From the NCBI GenBank assembly GCA_964019135.1, contig OZ025265.1, positions 21,551,143 to 21,615,142 of the forward strand: DNA of 64,000 nt, given 5' to 3'. The notes under the pieces were generated by a model. The model was not told the DNA's origin. It was given only the letters and a program-made list of their open reading frames with translations, and searched no databases. A program made the translations under genes and the position numbers. The first letter of the stretch is position 1; every line of letters starts with the position of its first letter. Origin of the DNA: Arenicola marina (Eukaryota; Annelida; Polychaeta; Arenicolidae). Below are positions 48,336 to 59,000 of this stretch, one piece after another.

Positions 48336-49754
48336 GTTGCGCTTGGAGTAATTAACGTATGATCTTGACACAAGGAGACAGGATACAGCGACATGCGGGC
48401 ACAATGCCTGATCTGACAGTTCTAAGCTCACCCCCAGATCCTTCCGGTGGTGTGCTCGATGGACAGCTCTTTAACATTCGCGTAGACAATCCTATAATGG
48501 GGTACACAATTATGGAAAATAACTACCGCTGGTGCTTACGCTCCAGCAAGAGTCATGGACACCGTCATTGTCTTAATAGACGATATATTAGGATCACAAC
48601 TAACTATCCCCAACCAGGACCTCAGGGTGGGGTCAGCAGGAGGGGGGCGATGGTCTCAAAATATGGACAAATGGGCAATTGGACGCCTTAGCTGACAGAC
48701 TGAATCGGAATGCAGCTATATGACAGAAGCTTGATACGGGTGAGGAATTTGCTTTGGCCGATTGAATATAATCTTACACCCTCTCCTCTCCTCACCAACG
48801 TCTCCTCCCCACCTCCACCCCCCCCCCCCCTCCCTCCCAGTTCTCGCCATTGATTACCCATTGGGTGATCTCCCGCCGTCATATCTTGTATGTCCACTTG
48901 GATGACGATTCACGGATCTGATTGGCTGCTGTCTGTCGGTTTGTCTGTCTGTCGGCTAGAACCCATCCCCCCCCCCCCGCAAAGAGGAGGCTCCCAGGGG
49001 GCTCTGGCAGCCTGCGGGTCGTGGCCGATTCCCCCGCCCCGGCCTCCTCTCCCCCCCCCCCCTCCCCGCCCTCCACTCTATGCTCAGTGGGTGATGGGAT
49101 AGGGCTCATGAAGCCGTCCATCCGGGAAAAATGGCCGCCCTGGTCTCGCCTCCATATCCCTCTCAACCGGAAACGGAAGTTCGGAAGACGCCAGCCCGTG
49201 ATGTCATCCTCCACCACCGAACCGAAAGTGACGCATGAGACATAAGTGACATTTACGACAGCTTGGCCGAGCGTCAGCGAGCAGTGAATGCGGTTGGGGG
49301 CACTGGCAGCTGAAGTTCCCCCTCCCCCCTCCTATTTCACCCCGATAAAATCCCCGTTCTCCCCTCTCCCTTCTTCCCAGTCCATTCCTCTGGACACTTG
49401 AGTTTGTCCGGCTCGATGAGCAGATTTATGAAATGTCGGATTTGTCAAATGCCGCGAAATGCCGATACTTTTCGTCCGATTTAACAGATAACCTCGCCAG
49501 ATAGTCGATATTTGACGATTCCCGATGGGAGGCCATAATTAACTAGCCAAATTGCCCATCAACGAACAGAAAGATCCAAGTCATGACCCTGTCCACTTAG
49601 AGGTCAAAGGTTAGAGCCATGTTTGGGATAAAAAGACATTCTTCTCGATAATGGAACTACTTACGCAATATTAGGCCGTGGTGTATACAATTATATTTAA
49701 ATTTACAGTTGTATGTCACCTAAAATGTAATACATTCGACATACATTGATTTTG
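48336..49754. other. Unassigned sequence
   Basis: Contains C/G runs at 48,815-48,835, 48,968-48,980 and 49,050-49,066. No recognisable exon or RNA gene. Confidence 0.45.
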
Positions 49755-49799
49755 GCTTAGTTTTGACAAGTAGCCTACCTCAGTCGCATTGTTCTGGAC

Positions 49800-50095
49800 G
49801 TAGGTTCGAACCCCCGGGCTCGGCCATGTTTATCCATGGGGGCTTGTTGGTTGTATATTCAGGACGCTTTAACCACATATCGCGTTAATGCGAGAACGAA
49901 GGGAAGAGTGGAGCCATGTCCCGGGGGTAACCCCCTACTGTTTGCGAAGAAGGACATGAGATTTCTATCCTGCGACCACACAGGCATGGCCACAGCGGGT
50001 CTCGAACCACCGATCCACGTGCCGTTTGGCTCTCAGGTGACCAGAGCACACTCAATGGGAGCGCTCTAACCCGCTGAGCTATCGGGTCGGCCCCG
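49800..50095 (-). mobile_element. tRNA-derived SINE
   Basis: Read on the minus strand from about 50,093, a tRNA-like head has an A box TAGCTCAGCGGG (50,070-50,081) and a B box GGTTCGAGACC (49,998-50,008). They are about 65 bp apart, too far for a compact tRNA. The body with CGGGGGTTACCC-type sequence is shared with 48,289-48,335. A second B-box-like GGTTCGAACCC lies on the + strand at 49,803-49,813 beside a repeat of the TCGGCC.(N)GTTTA.CCAT.GGGGG terminus, so two copies may be partly overlapped. The boxes are the internal RNA polymerase III promoter typical of SINEs. Confidence 0.68.
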
Positions 50096-52450
50096 TTTAG
50101 CCATTGGGGGGTCCTTGAATTGATTTACCCATGTGAATAGGTGTCCCATTCGCGACAGAATAGAGGCGTATTTGATGGCAACTAGATGAAACGAGGTGCC
50201 ATTTTGGCATACACATTACTAATAACGGTTTCACTGCTTGCATTTCGATGAATTGAGGTGCCACTGATGGCATCAAATGATTAACGGTACCATAGGCTAC
50301 GGACAAATCGAGGTGCGATAACAAGCCATGTGTCTTATGGTCTGAAAAAGCGACGTGACGGCTGCAAGAGGTGCGTTGCAAGGTGCGGGGAGGGGTCCAG
50401 GAAGCGAGATAACGGTTGTCACATCCGCGGTAGATGTGATATCTGGGTAAAAGTGTGTGACCCGCGTTATAACGGTATCTACCGTGCTTGAGGCAGACGT
50501 AGTACATGATAACAGCATGTCTTTTCTGTACGTATGTCGGCAGTTCCTTGCTCCCACTGTATCAGCTAAGGACATATCCTTTCATCACAATTTCAACTAC
50601 TGGCGAAGTGCGTCAGACACGTCGGACTCGAAAGTGAAAAATAACCGTGCAATTTTTGCCCGAGGAATGGTTATATCGCGTGTGGATTCCGGGTTGTATT
50701 CAAGTGTACCCGCGAGGCTTCGAAATTTGTCGTCCGATATGGGATGTTTTGGTCGCCAAATTGCCCTTAAATAGAGTGATAATAATAGTTCAGTGTTTGT
50801 TATTACTGGTTCACCCCGCTACTGTTGTGAGATAGCGCTCGGCAAACTGCGGGCTGAGCCCACTACAGGCTGTCATCTAATTCAATTAAACGACCCCCCG
50901 ATAGCGGCGGGGTGGGGGCCCTCCCGACAAAGTGCCTGTTTCTCACCCTGCCCCCCCCCCCCCCCCCCCGGGGGGATTCCACGGTGCAGACTGGCGGGGT
51001 GGGCGTGAGAATTGAAGGCGGGGACATGGGGGGGGGGTGGTGAGAGGGGTGGGAAGGGGTGACAATGGGTCCAGATGTAGGAGGGGTGCATAGGGGTGGA
51101 TAGGTTCGGGGGGCGTGGGGTACTGGGGTTAGGGTGGAAGGTCAGACTATCAATACACGGGTGACACGGAGCGAGGCTGGGGTGGGGTGGTAGATCGGCA
51201 GGTATAGGCATCTAATGGAGGGTGTTCTGGGGTCTAATGCAGCTAGGGGGATGTGACTCTATCTGGGGTCGTTTGTCACTGTCGCTGTGCCTGTCGGGGG
51301 TAGTTCCGCCCCCACCCCCCCGCCTCTCTCCACGGCACATTGACACTAGCGCTGCAATGACTATCTCTGCACCCGGCAAAGGAGGTGACCGTATTGGCTA
51401 CTAATAGTCGGGGACCTCAATTATCATTTAACGCGTATTTAAATGAGGGAATGAAATACAGGCCATTGTCACGGTGTTTATGGGAATATACAACATGTAT
51501 ACAGACGCTCTAGATATATGATTGTTTTGGAAATATCATCTTTAAGCTGAGGGTTGCAGTAGCGTATACACATATAAATCTTCACCCGATTCAGACACGT
51601 AAGAACTTATATGCGTATAATGTAATACTTGTATCTCCACAAGAGCCTGTTGCCGAATATTGGTAACGGCTACTTTGCATTCTGTTTTTGTCTCTATGTT
51701 TATCTGCCGCTCTGCAACATAGACTGAGTCTCACCTTGTCCACATTTTAGAATTCATTAAATGTCCTTATTGCATAAATATAATGTTACAAATACCTGAC
51801 AATGTGGCTGAAGTAAGACATCTTCAACAAACTAAATCACAAGAGGTTGGTCAATAGTGTATAATATTACCAACAGTTAGATGTCGCGACAGAAATCTAA
51901 CATATATTACATTACATATTAAGGAAATGCGAAAATTTTCCCCAGAACTGGGCTAAATAAGGATATGTAATGTAAGTACATTTGTTCAATGTGCTTACTT
52001 TTGTATTGATGCATACAGAACCGCTTTGTAAGCGGCTTCAGTATAAACGAAGCACTAATACAACATATTTATATAGTAGTAAGAATATTATGGAAACCAA
52101 AATTAAAGTGTTGTTATTTATTTGATGGTATTGTTATTCCTGGCTAAAGTCGCAGATAGTACGGCGCATGATTCATACAAAAACCACTAATTGTTATATT
52201 TCCAAAACGAAGGGTTATTTCTGTGCTTTTGTGTGGGAACATTAATTGCAAGATGTAACTTCTGATATGAGTCCACGAAAATAACCCGACAGTCGTGTTT
52301 ATTAATGAACGATTCCAATGGATGATACACTGAAACACAGCTATAAAATGAATATATAACAGATGAAAATGAATGTTAATTAAATATGAAATCTCATTGT
52401 AACACGGGAAAAGAGTTATTCACATAGCAGCCACGAAATGTGATGTATGA
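50096..52450. other. About 2.3 kb without recognised genes
   Basis: Includes three loose copies of a GAGGTGC(C/G)A motif spaced about 67 bp apart (50,190-50,320), a 22-base C-run at 50,951-50,970 followed by G-rich sequence to 51,200, and AT-rich sequence beyond. No coding feature. Confidence 0.45.
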
Positions 52451-52454
52451 CTGG

Positions 52455-52530
52455 TGCCAGGGTGCGAACCCATGCCAGGTTGGTGTCAAACTCAGCCCGC
52501 TTACTAACTGAGTCATCCCTTAGGGCCCCC
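52455..52530 (-). mobile_element. Degenerate tRNA-like SINE head
   Basis: On the minus strand, an A-box-like TGACTCAGTTAG (52,507-52,518) and a B-box-like GGGTTCGCACCC (52,461-52,472) lie at tRNA-like spacing. Both deviate from consensus, and the acceptor stem does not pair well, so a SINE relic is more likely than a functional tRNA gene. Confidence 0.5.
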
Positions 52531-52539
52531 GTCGCAACC

Positions 52540-53233
52540 GAACGTCTGCGATGTGTAAAATCGCCAATAAAATACACCGGTGCCCAATAAAAAATAAACT
52601 GCAGCCAAAAAAGTAGTACCATCTGCTTTGTAGGCAGTCATGTCAACCTGTTATCTCTCAGCCACGTGGTGTCAGCATAATAAATGAGTGCCACCCACAG
52701 AGTTGGGGGGTGGAGGGATGGGGGGTGGGCACTCTAATAAAAAGCCGCGTACGTGTTACCTTACTTTGTCTGCCTGAGTGTTGTTCCTCGTTTAGGGTGG
52801 ACAGCATCTGTTGACATAACGCAGCGAAGCCTGTTTGTATGTATCGCTAAAAGTTATACCTATTATAGTGACAATCCTTCTCTAAACCCATTTCCTTCGC
52901 TTTTGACGGATCACAAAGTGCTGTTGTTGTGGTGGGTGGCGTGCCGAGGGTAAGGGTGGGTAAAGAAGGGGAGGGGTGGGGGGGGGGGCTTCTCCGGGAG
53001 GGGGTGGCCGTGGTATGGTGAGGTGTAGGGTGGATGGGTGGGGGATGTGATGGAGGTTGTGCGTGTGGCGTGGCGATGCTGGAGATTGAGGGGTGTGAAG
53101 GAGGGAGTTTGAGCTTTGAGGGTGTTCTATTGGGGAGTATGTGAGACTACTTTCGGAAGTATACTCTTGTCGCTCTCTTATCCCACGACATTCATAATGA
53201 ATTTGCTTCTCGGATGCCTTTTCACGACCCGGA
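52540..53233. other. Unassigned, partly G-rich
   Basis: G-rich tract at 52,925-53,060. No gene recognised. Confidence 0.45.
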
Positions 53234-53617
53234 GTTTGACTTTTCGGGCGTGAGTGAAAGAGTTGTGGGGGGAGGGGAGGGGCAAATGGGGGGCGATAAC
53301 AGGGTGTCACCAATAAGATAGTGTGGGGGGGGGGAGGGAGGTCACATAAGACATGTACGGCTGGGTAAAGAGTAGCAGCGACGGAGGGGGGGGGGAGAGA
53401 GGGGGCGGCGGGGTGGGGGGGGGCAGTTTGACTTTTCGGGCGGGAGTGAAAGAGTTGTGGGGGGAGGGGAGGGGCAAATGGGGGGCGATAACAGGGTATC
53501 ACCAATAAGATAGTGTGGGGGGGGAGGGAGGTCACATAAGACATGTACGGCTGGGTAAAGAGTAGCAGCGACGGAGGGGGGGAGAGAGGGGGCGGCGGGG
53601 TGGGGGGGGGGCAGACC
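53234..53617. repeat. 192-bp tandem duplication
   Basis: Two copies (53,234-53,425 and 53,426-53,617) starting GTTTGACTTTTCGGGCG and both including GGCGATAACAGGGT and CACATAAGACATGTACGGCT. Differences are few and mainly in G-run length, so the duplication is recent. G-rich on the + strand. Confidence 0.92.
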
Positions 53618-54101
53618 AGAAAGGTGAGCGGGGTTCCTGGTCATCACTCACGGGCTTGATACTGAGGGATGGCGACACACCACCACCCCCCATTCCCTCC
53701 ACTCCCCTCTCCACGACTTCCCCTACCCCATCCCTTCCTCCCTCCAGGGCGCTGCTAGTAGTAGGTATGGGGGGGGGGGGGTAGGATAGGGGTAATCTAT
53801 TGAGGCCAACCCCCTCAATGGGGAGTCAACCCCTTTGTACCCCGCCCTGTAATTACCCTCCCGCCAGGATGACGACCCTCCAGGGTGGCCTCACCCTGCC
53901 TACCTTATCTACCCCCACAACCCTACCCACCCCAACCCCCATCGCTTCCACACCCCTAAAACGCAAACCTCCACAAAAGTCGACATATTTATTTTGATGA
54001 CGCCTTTCAATGCTAATTTAATTAATTCCACCTGAGAGGCGATCAAAGTACCGCCAGTTTTGGGTCCGCCCCCCCCCTCTCCCCCCCCCCCCGGCCCCCC
54101 T
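53618..54101. other. Unassigned, C/G-rich
   Basis: G-run at 53,769-53,781 and C-runs at 54,069-54,093. No gene recognised. Confidence 0.45.
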
Positions 54102-54138
54102 CGAGTAACTTACCTGAAAGTTAGTTGTAAGTTACTCG
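54102..54138. repeat. Perfect 12-bp hairpin
   Basis: CGAGTAACTTAC (54,102-54,113) is exactly complementary to GTAAGTTACTCG (54,127-54,138) with a 13-base loop. It stands between a C-rich tract and a G-rich minisatellite. No terminator or RNA role can be assigned. Confidence 0.8.
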
Positions 54139-54169
54139 GCCAGGCGTGGATACGTTGCCAGGAGAAACC

Positions 54170-54290
54170 TGCCTGTGTGTGGCGCGGGGGGGGTGGGGGG
54201 TTGGATGGGTGTGTGGCGAGGGGGGGGGGTTGGATGGGTGTGTGGCAGGGGGGGGGGGATCGGATGGGTGTGTGGCGGGGGAAGGGGGTG
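54170..54290. repeat. G-rich minisatellite, about 4 units
   Basis: Units of about 30-36 bp built from GTGTGTGGCG, a long G run, and TTGGATGG. Length differences lie in the G runs. Confidence 0.85.
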
Positions 54291-54299
54291 GGGGGTGAA

Positions 54300-55369
54300 A
54301 GGAGATGGGGCCATGTCACTGAGGGAACACCTTCATCAAAACCGGTGCCCGTCGGTAGTACACCCCTAGATTTACCCCGGTAAAAGCATTTCCTTTACAC
54401 AAACCATACATTTTTACGGACAGGAATTTATCAGTGGTTTATTATCATATTCCTTCCGCGCGTGTTCAGCGACAACGTTTAGCTCAAGAAGGCGTATATT
54501 TTACTTATATCACATGTTGGTGTTGCGTTGCAAATATAGAGAGGTACATACATGTGGCCTGTAGTACGCACACCTTTTATTATACCACTAGGGTCGTATC
54601 ATTTCCGGCGTATGTAATTTAACATTTAACACTATCTTACTTTGAATAACGTGTTGGTGTTTCAATTGTATGATGCATGCATTTAACATTTAGTACACGA
54701 CACTTTTCACAGACAACTAAGAGTGTTACCACATTTATTGAGCTGGTATATTGATTCTGCATAAACTATTTTATTGATATAACCAGGTGACTGTCAGCCA
54801 GTTTTATTCCTGATCCTCGGGTTCCTGATATAGATAAGCTGACATTTTATGTGAACTGTTCCAAATTAGGAACCATTTCAATTGTTGTGTCCTGTGTGAA
54901 ATTCAATATATATATAGTAGGAAATGAATATACCCTAGATGATCAAGACTATTGTAGCTATACCCCATGATCGATGTCATCGATTTTGTAATTAATTAGG
55001 ATGCAGGGGCTGATCTATGCATTTGAAAAGAAGGGGACGGTCACCGGGGGCCCCACGAATGTGACAGATGGGGGGGAGGGGGTTCTACAAGGGGAGGGGG
55101 CCTTGATTTTGTTGTGTAAAACGGCATTATTCCTGACAGGGTCACTGAAAACATTTCGATGTTAACTGTCCTTCATATCCTCCTGCTTGAGGGGCGTTTA
55201 AACCCCCTACACTTGGCCCGTTGGATCCTCCACTGCGATATATGTGCAATAGCTCACGTATACGAGGCATTGGTCTACCTACGGACTATCTATCTATCGC
55301 GATGATATGCTTTAACCTCTCTTGTCTGTGGGGATCTATTAGGATATAAATATTCATTCCTTTATTGCC
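54300..55369. other. Region upstream of the first visible TSPEAR exon
   Basis: AT-rich, about 1.1 kb, with a G-run at 55,070-55,082. The homologous human gene has a signal-peptide exon upstream of the laminin-G-like domain; I could not find a matching exon here or further upstream, so it may be distant or poorly conserved. Confidence 0.5.
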
Positions 55370-55417
55370 GATCTTCAGCCGTGTTGCTTCTTTCGCTTCC
55401 TCGTTCCAAATTCCGAG
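55370..55417 (+). pseudogene. Decayed duplicate of the 5' border of the TSPN exon
   Basis: Matches 55,458-55,504 over about 47 bp at roughly 85%, offset 88 bp. It encodes PCCFFRFLVPN where the real exon has PCYLLRFLVPN, then runs into a TGA about ten codons later. It has its own AG (GATCTTCAG) at the matching place. It is a partial exon copy, unlikely to be used. Confidence 0.75.
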
Positions 55418-55457
55418 GGGATATGATACATTTTCATCTTTATTTAATTTATTTCAG

Positions 55458-56011
55458 ATCTCCAGCCGTGTTACCTCCTTCGCTTCCTCGTTCCGAATTA
55501 CTACCAACTTCCGGCCGGCCTCGATCTGATTTACGACGAGAGACATGACGTACACGGCTTCCGGTTTACGTCACGTGCCTCCACGCTCAACTTCCGGGCG
55601 CAATCCCTGTTTAAATACTGCGATCTGTTCGCGGAAGAGTTCTCAATTCTGGCGACTTTCAAGGCCGGAAAGAGGAGCTCTTCAAAGGAGGAGTGTATCT
55701 TCGCGCTGATACCACGTGGTACGACGACCATTAAAATCGGCGTTCGCCTCTACAAGGGTCGGCTGCACGTGGATTATTATGACCGCGTTCTGCGCATGCG
55801 CAAAGTGACGGAGTTCAAGGATAGCCGATTGGTTGACGGCGACTGGCACACAGTCATTCTGTCAGTCACTGGGGACATGGTGTCACTGAGGGTGGACTGC
55901 GGCAGAGCGAAAAGAAAACGGTTAAAACGGAGATTTCCGTCGCTCATCAATGTCAAGTCAGACAATATACATATTGGGAATTTCAACCAGGAGTCCAAAG
56001 GAGTCTTCTCG
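55458..56011 (+). CDS. TSPEAR: TSPEAR exon A: TSPN / laminin-G-like domain
   Basis: The acceptor is TTTATTTCAG (AG at 55,456-55,457) and the donor is TCG|GTGAGT. It has two leading bases plus 184 codons. From its start it reads LQPCYLLRFLVPNYYQL, then RHDVHGFRF, then KYCDLFAEEFSILATFKA, then IPRGTTTIKIGVRLYKGRLH, then LVDGDWHTVILSV and VDCGRAKRKRLKRRF. Cysteines and the WHT motif fit thrombospondin-type N-terminal domains. A basic KRKRLKRR stretch could bind heparin-like glycans (inference). Confidence 0.92.
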
Positions 56012-59000
56012 GTGAGTGAATGATTGCCATAGAGATATATCACAGTGAATATGCATAATATCTACCATGCGTCGATCACGTGCTCTCGCCATTCGTTATT
56101 GGCATCCGTCCCTCAGCGAAAGACGATGGATTTGCAGCTTTTTTGTTGGTTTAAGTAGTAAAATTTGTCTCGCTGCATTTGCACTTTTGACTAAATAGCT
56201 CTATCTATGACCGATAGAACTTACCGCAGTCGTCGCATCGATGACCTTTCATTTTGTTTAGGTTTATATTAATTGGATACCTAGATAATAGCGCCATTCG
56301 TAACGCTCAGGGAATTACGTAATATGTTACCTGATTCAGCGATTTGTATTATTGTCGGTCAATAGCACTAATGTGCTAATCTTTATTTTGGTCTTGATAT
56401 ACCGGCGTTAAATAAAATGTTACCTTATCTTTTCGTAACAACATATATTAATATATCTAGTTTATTTCCGGTCGAGATACATTATATGGCACATATCCGT
56501 CGGATGTAAAATCGGGCCCGGAGGAAGTTTCCTTTTAATCATTCTTACTACCAGTACCTGCTCGCGTTAGCACTGTGAAATTATTGCCAGTGGCACAGTG
56601 ATTTTATTCCGTTGACACTGTGACATTAACGTCAGCGACACAATGATTTGGTCCCGTTGACAATATGATGTTATCATCAGTGACACAGGAAATGGTTCAT
56701 TTTCGAAACAAATGAATGTCCTGGCACTATTTTCAGATTGCTTGGTCTCGTATATATGGAAATAGATGGGCGATCATTACATCGGACTTCCTTAGATTTT
56801 CAGCTAGCGTTCCGTTGTTGAGTGCGCTCTTTAGGCTCAACCACGTTGCATTATATCAGTAACTTGCAGCAAGGAATGTTGCACGAGGTACAAGATATCA
56901 GAGCATGTAAACGCTGGGAGCCCAGGCGTGGGAACGATTCCAAGTCTATATCATATATCTCATTCATTTATCTAGTTTTAACAAAAATCCGTTGTAACAT
57001 CTTACTCGTCCTGGGTGGTACTGCCTGTATCCGAGCTTGGAAAACCAGTAAAAAATAAGAATTATTTTATTCTCTACCGCTGATTTCAGGGCATGTTGAA
57101 GGACCTCATCTTTCAGCCCGGGGGTGACCTGTCCCTGATTGCCTGCCCCTCCAGGGACCCTGGCCTCCCCGACCTGGGCATAACGCCAGAGCCCCACCCC
57201 CCAGGTAAGTCCTCCCCAAGATAATGGGTGCATTTCTTCGATAACGCCGGCATATCTCTGCCGGTAAACCAAATACGCCCATCGGTGTACCGCCCGATGA
57301 CTCTTTCGGTGGGTACATTTATTCGGCATGCCGAGTACATGCCGTTCGGGACCTTCTGGCCAGTGGTTCAAAATTGACAGACTAGGCGGTTTCCAATGCC
57401 CCTAAATGCACCGGACGAGACCGATGTGCGCTATGCGTGCGCCATACGTCGCTATTTCTCAAAACGCAGAAGATGCACGCCACAACTCATGTGTGTAGTT
57501 GCTCTTATGAAGTTTCGATTTAAATGCGTTCTCTCTTGTACTTTTCACTATGTGAGTGTTGAGCGCATTTTTCGGAAACTTAAACCCAAAGAGATCAAGA
57601 TACGGCTAATTCAAGGGATTGCATCTTGTAGGTTCGGTCTGGGCCGGTGAGGAGCGGACCTGTACCTGGAAAGACACCGGGAGGCTCAACTTCGACGTGC
57701 ACGACAAGACCATGAGGGTGTGTTACAGTGGGGTGTGGCAGACAGTGCTCGAGTCTCCAGGTAAACAAGACCATGAGGGTGTGTTACAGTGGGGTGTGGC
57801 AGACAGTGCTCGAGTCTCCAGGTAAACAAGACCATGAGGGTGTGTTACAGTGGGGTGTGGCAGACAGTGCTCGAGTCTCCAGGTAAACAAGAACATGAGG
57901 TGTGTTACAGTGGGGTGTGGCGGACAGTGCTCGAGTCACCAGGTAAACAAGACCATAAGGGTGTGTTTCAGTGGGGTGTGGCAGACAGTGCTCGAGTCTC
58001 CATGTAAACAAGACCATGAGGGTGTGTTACAGTGGGGTGTGGCAGACAGTGCTCGAGTCTCCAGGTAAACAAGACCATGAGGGTGTGTTACAGTGGGGTG
58101 TGGCAGACAGTGCTCGAGTCTCCAGGTAAACAAGACCATGAGGGTGTGTTACAGTGGGGTGTGGCAGACAGTGCTCGAGTCCCCAGGTAAACAAGACCAT
58201 GAGGGTGTGTTACAGTGGGGTGTGGCAGACAGTGCTCGAGTCTCCAGGTAAACAAGACCATGAGGGTGTGTTACAGTGGGGTGTGGCAGACAGTGCTCGA
58301 GTCCCCAGGTAAACAAGACCATGAGGGTGTGTTACAGTGGGGTGTGGCAGACAGTGCTCGAGTCTCCAGGTAAACAAGAACATGAGGGTGTGTTACAGTG
58401 GGGTGTGGCGGACAGTGCTCGAGTCACCAGGTAAACAAGACCATAAGGGTGTGTTTCAGTGGGGTGTGGCAGCCAGTGCTCGAGTCTCCAGGTAAACAAG
58501 ACCATGAGGGTGTGTTACAGTGGGGTGTGGCAGACAGGGCTCGAGTCTCCAGTAAACAAGACCATGAGGGTCTGTTACAGTGGGGTGTGGCACACAGTGC
58601 TCGAGTCACCAGGTAAACAAGACCATGAGGTGTGTTACAGTGGGGTGTGGCAGACAGTGCTCGAGTCTCCAGGTAAACAAGACCATGAGGGTGTGTTACA
58701 GTGGGGTGTGGCAGACAGTGCTCGAGTCTCCAGTAAACAAGACCATGAGGGTCTGTTACAGTGGGGTGTGGCACACAGTGCTCGAGTCACCAGGTAAACA
58801 AGACCATGAGGTGTGTTACAGTGGGGTGTGGCAGACAGTGCTCGAGTCTCCAGGTAAACATGACCATGAGGGTGTGTTACAGTGGGGTGTGGCAGAGAGT
58901 GCTCGAGTCTCCAGGTAAACAAGACCATGAGGGTGTTACAGTGGGGTGTGGCAGACAGTGCTCGAGTCTCCAGATAAACAATACCATGAGGGTGTGTTAC

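Noticed and set aside
52455-52530. Functional tRNA gene
   Set aside because: Box-like motifs are present, but both boxes deviate and the acceptor stem does not pair; more likely a SINE relic.
57761-57825. Read-through of exon C into the 61-bp array as extra protein repeats
   Set aside because: The frame hits TAA at about 57,823, and 61 is not a multiple of 3; the donor at 57,761 joins exon D in the correct phase.
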